Assembly (NCBI RefSeq): GCF_026745355.1
Contig: NC_079204.1
Coordinates: forward strand, 50,985,182 to 51,049,181
Direction: 5' to 3'
DNA length: 64,000 bases
Source: Beta vulgaris subsp. vulgaris
Taxonomy: Eukaryota; Streptophyta; Magnoliopsida; Caryophyllales; Amaranthaceae
Shown: positions 45,741-64,000 of the stretch, piece after piece
Layout: each line of letters opens with the position of its first letter
Numbering within the stretch: position 1 is the first letter of the stretch
Position numbers and translations under genes: made by a program
Notes under the pieces: generated by a model
Databases searched by the model: none
What the model was told of the DNA's origin: nothing
What the model saw: the letters and a program-made list of their open reading frames with translations, nothing else

Positions 45741-46224
45741 GTTGAAATTATACTTATATTTTCGGATTTTCTTCATGCATTTGAGGTTGTTGTGTTTGAG
45801 ATTTTTTAGTTTGTAGTCTGTTCATTTGCAACCAAATTCTCATGAACATTTTTAGTAAATTAGAATGTTAATTCAAAAGTAAAATCAAAACTAAAATTAA
45901 AGATGATAATCAATGTTCATACCTTTTTTGCTCTAACATGTTGTTGTGCAATTTGCTTCTTCGGTTTATCTTCTATTTTGTAGAATTCTTCGAATTTTGA
46001 TTTTGAGAGAGAAAGTGAGAGAAAATGGTGAGATTTTTTGAGAGAGAAAGTGAGAGAAAATGGTGGTTTGTAGAAGTGAGAGAAATGGAAGTTTCAAATG
46101 AGTTTGGGGTTTTATGTATTAATTTCTAATCTTTGTTTTTCGGCGCAAAATATGTTCTATATTGTTTCACTAAATGTTCTATTCGATATTTACAGTTTTT
46201 AGATTTCGCGTTTTGCTTGTTGTA
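45741..46224. other. Stretch left of the third LINE copy, with a GAGAGAAAGTGAGAGAAAATGG duplication
   Basis: A roughly 33 bp AG-rich unit (GAGAGAAAGTGAGAGAAAAT) is present twice at 46007-46065. No gene is seen. Confidence 0.5.
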
Positions 46225-46238
46225 AGTTACGTTTTGTG

Positions 46239-47776
46239 CAAGCCAAAGTGTATGGGAGGGATGAGATTTAAAGATCCCTCGTTTTTCAATGACGCACTCC
46301 TAGGTCGACAAGTGTGGCACCTGTTGCATCTAAAGAATTCTCTATTGGGCCGTGTGTTGAGTGCCAAGTACTATCTCGAGGGCGATGTGATAAATGCTCG
46401 ACTTGGTTACTCTAATAGCTTTTCATGGAGAAGCATTTGGAGTGCGAAGAGCTTAGTGAAGGAGGGGCTTATATGGAGGGTGGGAGATGGGTGTGACATA
46501 AATATTTGGAGTGAGCCTTGGATTGGGGACGAGAGAGGGAGATTTATTGAAAGTGAGCGAGTAGAGGGTTTGAACGTAGTGCATGCTTTGATTAATGATG
46601 CAACAAAAGAATGCAAGATTGATTGTATTGAGAGGCACTTTGGGGAAAGAGATCAAAAATGTATCCTGTCGATTCCATTAAGCTCAAGAGAAGTAAAGGA
46701 TGAGTTGACTTGGGCTTTTTCGAAAGATGGTCTCTATTCGGTGAAAACGGCGTATATGCTAGGTTAAGGGGAAATTTAGATGATTTCCATCGTGCTTGGG
46801 TCATTTGTGGGGTATTGAAGTATTGCCTAAGGTGCGACATTTTCTATGGAGGCATTGTATGAACTCGCTGCCTACAAGGGAGGTGCTTCGCGGTCGCCAT
46901 TTGCTTGACGATGGATGTTGTCCGTGGTGTCCTACCATGGCTGAAACGCCACCACGCCCTCTTCGTGTGTCCGCGCATCAGTAGGCTATGTGGAGAACGG
47001 CTGTGGAGAAATGATGAGTAGCGAAGGTGAGGAGGTGGGTTGTAAGATGGTGGAATGATGATCTAAGCTCGATCAGAAGGTAATTCAACGAGGGTGCTAC
47101 TTGGCGTGGAATATTTAGGCTGAACATAACCGTTTGTTTTTGAAAACATCAACCAACCTTTAGCGGTTGTAAGTCAACGGGTTTGTCGACAAGTCGAGGA
47201 GTATAATGAGTATACTAACCGGATTTATGGCCAACCTTGTCGAGTAAAGCATGTTAGTTCCTGTTGATGGAGCACCCCACCTTTAGGCTCCGTCAAAATC
47301 AATACTGATGCCTATCTTGGTATGGATGGTTGGGTGAGTATTGCGGCTGTTGCACGGGATTCGCTAGGCAAGGTCCTCTTTGCGGGTGTTCAGAGACAAC
47401 GGGCATGGTGGCCTCCAGATGTTGCAAAGTGCAAGGCTATATTGTTTGCAGTTCGTCTTGCTAAGTCTCATGATCTATCTGATGTTATAGTTGAGTCAGA
47501 TGCTCTTGTTGTTATTTCTAGACATTCAAAAGGTTCCTTTATTTTTTCGGATTTAGATTCTATTTTAGGGGATGTCATTTATTTGAGCAACAATTTCAAT
47601 TCTATTAGTTTCAGTCATGTCAAGAAGGATGAGAATGATGTTGTCCATAACCTTGCTAGAGTTGTGCCTTTAGATGTTGAGCTGGGAGAACCATTGTCCA
47701 AGGAAAGGTGCTCCTTATGTACTGATGGACGTTTTATCCCTTGATTAATGCACATCTTTTTCCCCTCCAAAAAAAA
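46239..47776 (+). pseudogene. 5'-truncated LINE copy: end of RT, zf-RVT, RNase H
   Basis: A different lineage from the two other LINEs. It starts within KPKCMGGMRFKD (the PKxxGGLG region after the reverse transcriptase) and runs open to 46767 with SFSWRSIWSAK and LIWRVGDG, followed after a gap or shift by the zinc-binding region (GIEVLPKVRHFLWR, CCPWC, 46800-46930). After a poorly readable part there is an RNase H domain at 47300-47744 (INTDAYLG, CKAILFAVRLAKS, VESDALVVI, SHVKKDENDVVHNLAR). An A run ends at 47776. The 14-mers AGTTACGTTTTGTG (46225-46238) and AGTTGCGTTTTGTG (47776-47789) differ at one base and form the target duplication. Confidence 0.88.
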
Positions 47777-47789
47777 GTTGCGTTTTGTG

Positions 47790-48226
47790 TTAGGAGCACA
47801 AAGCTGATGGTGCTCACGAGAACACGATCGACAGATTAAATGAGAAGGGAATTATAAGGGAAATTCTTCTTCCGATGTCCTTCACTTAGCGGGATGACTG
47901 GAATCAAAGCTAAGCTAAGTTGTTTTTAGTAGTTAGATTGGCAAAGAGCCAAGAACAGCCAAGAACAGCCAAGAACTTGAAGATCGAGTTACGCAACCAT
48001 GTAAACCCAAAAAAAAAAAAAAAAAAAAAAAAATCGTTGTGGCTGAGAGCTCACTCACACAACACACAAGCGTTATCTTTTAAAAACTCTAAAAACACAC
48101 TTCCCAAATCTTCTCTACACTCCACATTTTACATTTTCTCTCTCCTCATAAACATTGGTTAAACTCTACAACAGTGTGCTCTCACTCTCAGAGGCTGAGC
48201 TTCAAACTTTGTATGGTTGGATAAAA
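47790..48226 (+). other. NTRC promoter and 5' leader region
   Basis: A triple GCCAAGAACA-like direct repeat lies near 47945-47975 and a run of about 23 A at 48010-48032. From about 48050 the sequence is CT/CA-rich (ACACACTTCCCAAATCTTCT, TTTTCTCTCTCCTC), typical of a plant 5' untranslated leader. No convincing TATA box is seen. Confidence 0.5.
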
Positions 48227-59999
<11,773 letters not shown>

Positions 60000-60868
60000 T
60001 GTCTCTGCATCTTGGCACATACCATTGCTTTGCAGTTCAATTTTGTACCTCGCCAACCATATTCTTGACTAAGATGGTGTTGAATTTGTACATTAAGGAG
60101 AATTTTTATACACCATATTTATATATTAGCCATTTCTCGACCTCATTTTTTTGACAAATCAACTTTGTGGAATTGTCACAGCTAGTAATTGCTCTGGAGC
60201 AAATATGTCAAGTCTTATTTGACTTCTGTAATGGTAATTGTATGATTTTTGCCTTTCATGAGTTTCACCTGTAGGATGCTGTTCGTTAGCAGCATATCCT
60301 TTGGGCTATGAGTGATATACTGATGATACACACTTAAACTTATATTTTATTTTCTGATGTCTGCTAAAAAGAGATTGTTCGAAGCCATAATGGTTATAGC
60401 TGATGGTACAGACTTAAAACAGATAAATGGTTTTAGGGTGGTGATACTTCTCTACTATCACTTGTTATGCATGTTCAAGGCCATATATGTGTTTTTATTA
60501 CAGAATTTGATCATCCGTTACCACTTAGATATGTGTCCGAGTGATTTTGAAGAAAAAAATTGGAGTTCATGCATGTCCAGTACTGGAGATGTATAACTCT
60601 GAACAATTACATGACCTTTTTCATGTAAAAACATGCTCGTCAAGCTGTCAACATTTTCTACTATCAGAAAGGTAATCGACCAGAGCGTCTTCATCAAGGA
60701 TCTTCTACTAACGTTGTAAACTAGTAACGATATGCATAGAGATAAAGGGTAGAAGGAATTTTATTACTCAGACTTCCAGTGTTTTCACCACTAATTCAAT
60801 CACTGATTTTCAAATAGGAGAAGAAACTTTCTGAATTTAATCTTGGACGAAATCTCACGGCCGAATAT
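60000..60868. other. NTRC 3' region and intergenic space
   Basis: About 870 bp after the NTRC stop. The first 250-300 bp should be its 3' untranslated region; no canonical AATAAA stands out. A 79-codon frame at 60357-60596 matches nothing I recognise. Confidence 0.45.
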
Positions 60869-60991
60869 CCGATTTTGGTTCCCTTCATGAGTTTTGATAG
60901 TAATAGTAAATTATATACTTCCTCGACAACCCGATTTTGGTTCCCTTCATGAGTTTTGATAGTAATAGTAAATTATATACTTCCTCGACAA
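60869..60991. repeat. Near-perfect 62 bp tandem duplication
   Basis: Two adjacent copies (60869-60930 and 60931-60992) start CCGATTTTGGTTCCCTTCAT and end ACTTCCTCGACAAC with no or almost no difference. The unit's end is the left terminus of the adjacent MITE, so the duplication happened after that insertion. Confidence 0.92.
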
Positions 60992-61183
60992 CGAAAGTAA
61001 TGTTACACTTTTAAGAACACATTTTTTTAGTCAATTTTTTTGAAGAGGAGAGAGAGAAAGGAAAAAGGAGACACATGTGATAGGAAAGAGATAGATAGAA
61101 AGAGATTGTTGCCTAAAAAAGAAATGTAACTATTTTGTTAGTCATATTAAAAAAGTGTAACATCTATTTTGTTATAGAGAAAG
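60980..61183. mobile_element. Stowaway-like MITE between NTRC and the SIN2-like gene
   Basis: 204 bp between TA dinucleotides. Ends CTTCCTCGACAACGAAAGTAATG-TTACAC and, inverted, GTGTAACATC-TATTTTGTTATAGAGAAAG. Its left end is copied in the 62 bp duplication. Confidence 0.6.
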
Positions 61184-61447
61184 TATCCAACTTTTAAGGG
61201 AAGTCTTGTGTTAATGTGAAAGTAGTAATGCCCAAACACACGTTTCGCTTCATAGATTTCTGATGCCACTCTAAAACTTACCAAGTCGTGACGAAAATAT
61301 ACGTACAAATTCCTTGCCATGATCATCGTTTACAACCACATGCCCAATGAGCCTCTATGATTATGAGGGAAATGCAAATGTTGCATTCGTCATTTGCAAC
61401 AACATATTCAATCATCCCTTCTGATTAAACTGCATCTTACATATTGT

Positions 61448-63425
61448 TCAAGATACAGGATGGCATATATCAGGAACTTCATCAAGAATAAACGGACCAA
61501 GTTTACCCGTTCTAAACAAAGTCAGAAATCTTTTTGAAGCTTTTGTACGACATTCTGAAGCAGAGGGTGGTATTTTAAATGCCTTCTGCAATGCTTCAAA
61601 CTGCAATTCTATTAGGCTCTCCATGTCATTCTCATCTTCAACATTGCCATCAAACTTTGAGAATGAATCACTAAGTCCATGTTGCACTTCTGTAACAATA
61701 TCCTGCGAACATAATGCAGATTAGGGGCTTAACGTTGCAACGTAACATAGATACTTTTGACAGAGCATTTAAAGCATATGAGCAACAACCTTTCACTAGA
61801 CTACGAGCACGAATATAATGTATAAATAGTACTTTTTCAGAAAGGGAAACAAGAAAAATGTAGATTGTAAGCCCACAATAACTACATATAATGCATGAAG
61901 CAGGATTCAAGTAGTTTTCTTCAGAAAGACAGCAACTGCACTGAGGATGTCAATATTTCATCATGTGAACCACAATTATACCACAAACACAGACCAAAAG
62001 AGATCACTGCAGGCAAATGTTCCACATTTACTGCCTTTTCTCAGACTCCCACCCCCAACTCTTATGTGCTTTGTCTACGTATCAGTGGCTCCAAACGTTT
62101 AAGGATTAGCTCTCTTCTTTCACAATAATCAACCTTTACTGGATATCCTTTATACTCTGTAGATCCGAGGCCATTTTTGTTCTTTTGAAGAAAAGTTCAA
62201 TTTTCACCACTTTGTTGTAAGAGTTTAAACTTTCAAGGGGAAAAAACTGAGTATGGTTTTTATACAAGGCCCTAAAAGCATTTAGACTCAAAATAGAACC
62301 CTATCACCCTATGCTATAATGGCATTCTCTTGGATCTACAAACTACAGTGTTGTTTCCATACCAAGAGCAAGACCTCAAGTATGCCACCAACCAATCCCT
62401 CATCACCTCCAACCTTCTCACTTGCAAACACAAAAAAGTACGAAGCATAACAGCCAACTTGAAAACCTTGAAGACAAATTGGAAACCTTGTCCCCGTTGA
62501 AGATAAATCTATGATCTCGAAGCAAAGTATCCATCCATATCATTTTCCTATCCCCTTACCATTCTAAGATGCCCAAAATTCCACCAATTGTCTCAGACAT
62601 ATATTGAAAACTTGAGCCAATAAAACCAATGCATCATATACAAGGATGAATTTGGAAAACAGCAAGACAACAGGAACTGTGTTTGCATTTTTTACCATGA
62701 CATATCCAAAAGACCACATAAAAATAGTGGGAATGTGGGATACATCATACATTATATCCCCCTTCATGACCCTGATTTTTCTAGCAAACTCAATTTCTAG
62801 CCTTAATTTAACATCCATTCCTACAATCAATTCAAATTCGTAGTGTATCAAAACAATCCTTGGAAATCAACCACCCCCCCCCCCCCCCCCCAAAAAAAAG
62901 ATTTATGCCAACTCATTGAAGACCTGTTTCAATATTCCACTGCCAAAATGTCATGGTGTCTGTAATTAGATAGATGCGTAATATAAAAAAGAAGAAACTA
63001 GAAATATGAGCTCGACAACTGCAAGGTAACTACACCATAAAGTTAGCTATGCATTTTAGATAAGTTTATAAAGCAAGTGATAGCATAAATGTTACTCAAA
63101 GTAAAATAAAAATTAACTGGTTTGGTATAAAGGCAGTGAAATTGAAGCCCTGCCACTCATCACAGTAAGTAACCTGAGAACTAAGATTTGACAGAATTAG
63201 CAACTTATACCTCAATATAATAAACAGCAGAATCATCTAGTGGCTTCCTTCTATTTGGCAAAAGATCTTTTATATTGTACTCATGTTTTCCATCAGCTCC
63301 ATTCTGAAGTTTTTCCTTCTTATCTTTCCAATATTTCCAATGAAGTGGAGTTCCCCTGCTGTTCAAGACAGCAAGGAGATATTGAGCAATACGCTCTTCA
63401 CCCACAACTGAATCCTTAACAGATC
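61448..63425 (-). CDS. SIN2: Mitochondrial YlqF/MTG1-type GTPase, SIN2/DGP3-like, last two exons
   Basis: Two exons are visible: 63425-63211 (acceptor CTTGCAG, donor GTATAAG) and 61702-61448 (acceptor CGCAG, TAA or other stop at 61448), joined in phase 0, giving about 155 C-terminal residues. The first reads GSVKDSVVGEERIAQYLLAVLN, RGTPLHWKYW; the last reads DENDMESLIELQFEALQKAFK, KRFLTLFRTGKLGPFILDEVP. These match the C-terminal part of the Arabidopsis SHORT INTEGUMENTS 2 / DGP3 family, circularly permuted GTPases that assist mitochondrial ribosome assembly. The G motifs and targeting peptide lie outside the window on the right. It is convergent with NTRC, with 1.45 kb between stops. The gene symbol is by similarity only. 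Confidence 0.85.
62872..62890. repeat. Poly-C run in the SIN2-like intron
   Basis: Eighteen or so C followed by A-rich sequence. It lies in the intron 63210-61703, where I see no other feature. Homopolymer lengths like this are often uncertain in assemblies. Confidence 0.8.
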
Positions 63426-64000
63426 CTGCAAGCATGCCAATGAGTTCAGTAAGATGAGAAGAAAATGATCACTACATTACAATTCCAAAACAAACAATTT
63501 TAGTAACCTAACTTGATGTTACATCAATAAAGATCAAAGGAAATAACCCTATCATGAGGTCAATTGAAACATAATTAATGCAGTGTTCCAAGAATTCCTT
63601 CAACACCTATCTAAACTATGGTTGGAGCAAGGATAGATCGATGACAGGAACAAAGAGGGAGAGCATTGCAGGCTCGCAGCGAATTGCTTAGAGCAAGGCC
63701 ACGTGAATACACGATTGGCCCATGCCTAAAAGCACCACTGCACAGTCTGCACTGTTGCTGTAGCTAGTTTGCGGGGGTATACACATCTATGGATGCTTTT
63801 CCTATTACAGCTAGGCTTTGATATTTTTTTAGTATTAACAAAAACTATTAGTTGAGATATACTTTATGTCCTGGGGATGGGCATTTCATGATACACCCAA
63901 TTCCCACCATTTTATGGCCTATATAGCCTGATTTATTCACAATCATGAACTCTCACTCTAAGGCAATTCAAGTAAATTTTGCCAAAAAGTAGATAACTCG
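63426..64000 (-). other. SIN2-like gene intron continuing past the window edge
   Basis: The exon that should precede GSVKDS (coding a GLKLAL-type end) is not found in the last 575 bp, so this is intron sequence running off the window. I see no other feature. Confidence 0.55.

Noticed and set aside
48155..48226. Upstream extension of the NTRC first exon frame
   Set aside because: It has no ATG; the first ATG with good context is at 48227 and gives a normal transit peptide.

Overview
This is a plant nuclear window. The genes have many GT-AG introns, one encodes a chloroplast-targeted NADPH thioredoxin reductase C, and the gaps are full of Stowaway-type MITEs, L1-like LINEs and a Mutator-like element. 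A eudicot is clear from the protein families. The style of the repeats suggests Caryophyllales (beet, spinach or quinoa type), but that is only an inference.

Four host genes are present: (1) the 3' part of a full-size ABC transporter, ABCA1 (+, 82-14863, 21 exons, 1096 C-terminal residues); (2) a class B heat stress factor, HSFB3 (-, 25459-28902, two exons, 246 aa); (3) NTRC (+, 48227-59999, ten exons, 533 aa); (4) the last two exons of a YlqF-type mitochondrial GTPase like SIN2/DGP3 (-, 61448-63425, 5' end outside the window). All exon phases close exactly, so these four genes look intact where visible.

Mobile DNA fills most of the rest. A 6.5 kb LINE downstream of ABCA1 (15379-21926) has its ORF1 half inverted relative to its ORF2 half and is flanked by a perfect 13 bp target duplication with a poly(A) end, the signature of twin priming. 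The largest ABCA1 intron holds a 1.28 kb TIR element that carries a plastid-type 23S rRNA fragment and degenerate tandem repeats. Between HSFB3 and NTRC lie three copies of one MITE, an 830 bp array of 7 bp repeats, and a 4.9 kb Mutator-like element (34047-38967). That element has 98 bp terminal inverted repeats and a perfect 9 bp target duplication. It has two convergent decayed genes: a MuDR/SWIM transposase and what looks like a GRF zinc-finger/coiled-coil/membrane protein. Two further decayed LINE copies, a solo-like copia remnant and several small foldback elements complete the picture.

No operon-like cooperation is expected here. The host genes are independent nuclear genes (membrane transport, stress transcription, plastid redox control, organelle ribosome assembly). 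The most interesting material is in the mobile elements: the twin-primed LINE, the two-gene MULE, the rRNA-carrying element, and the recurrence of TIRs built from short CACC-type sub-repeats in four separate elements.
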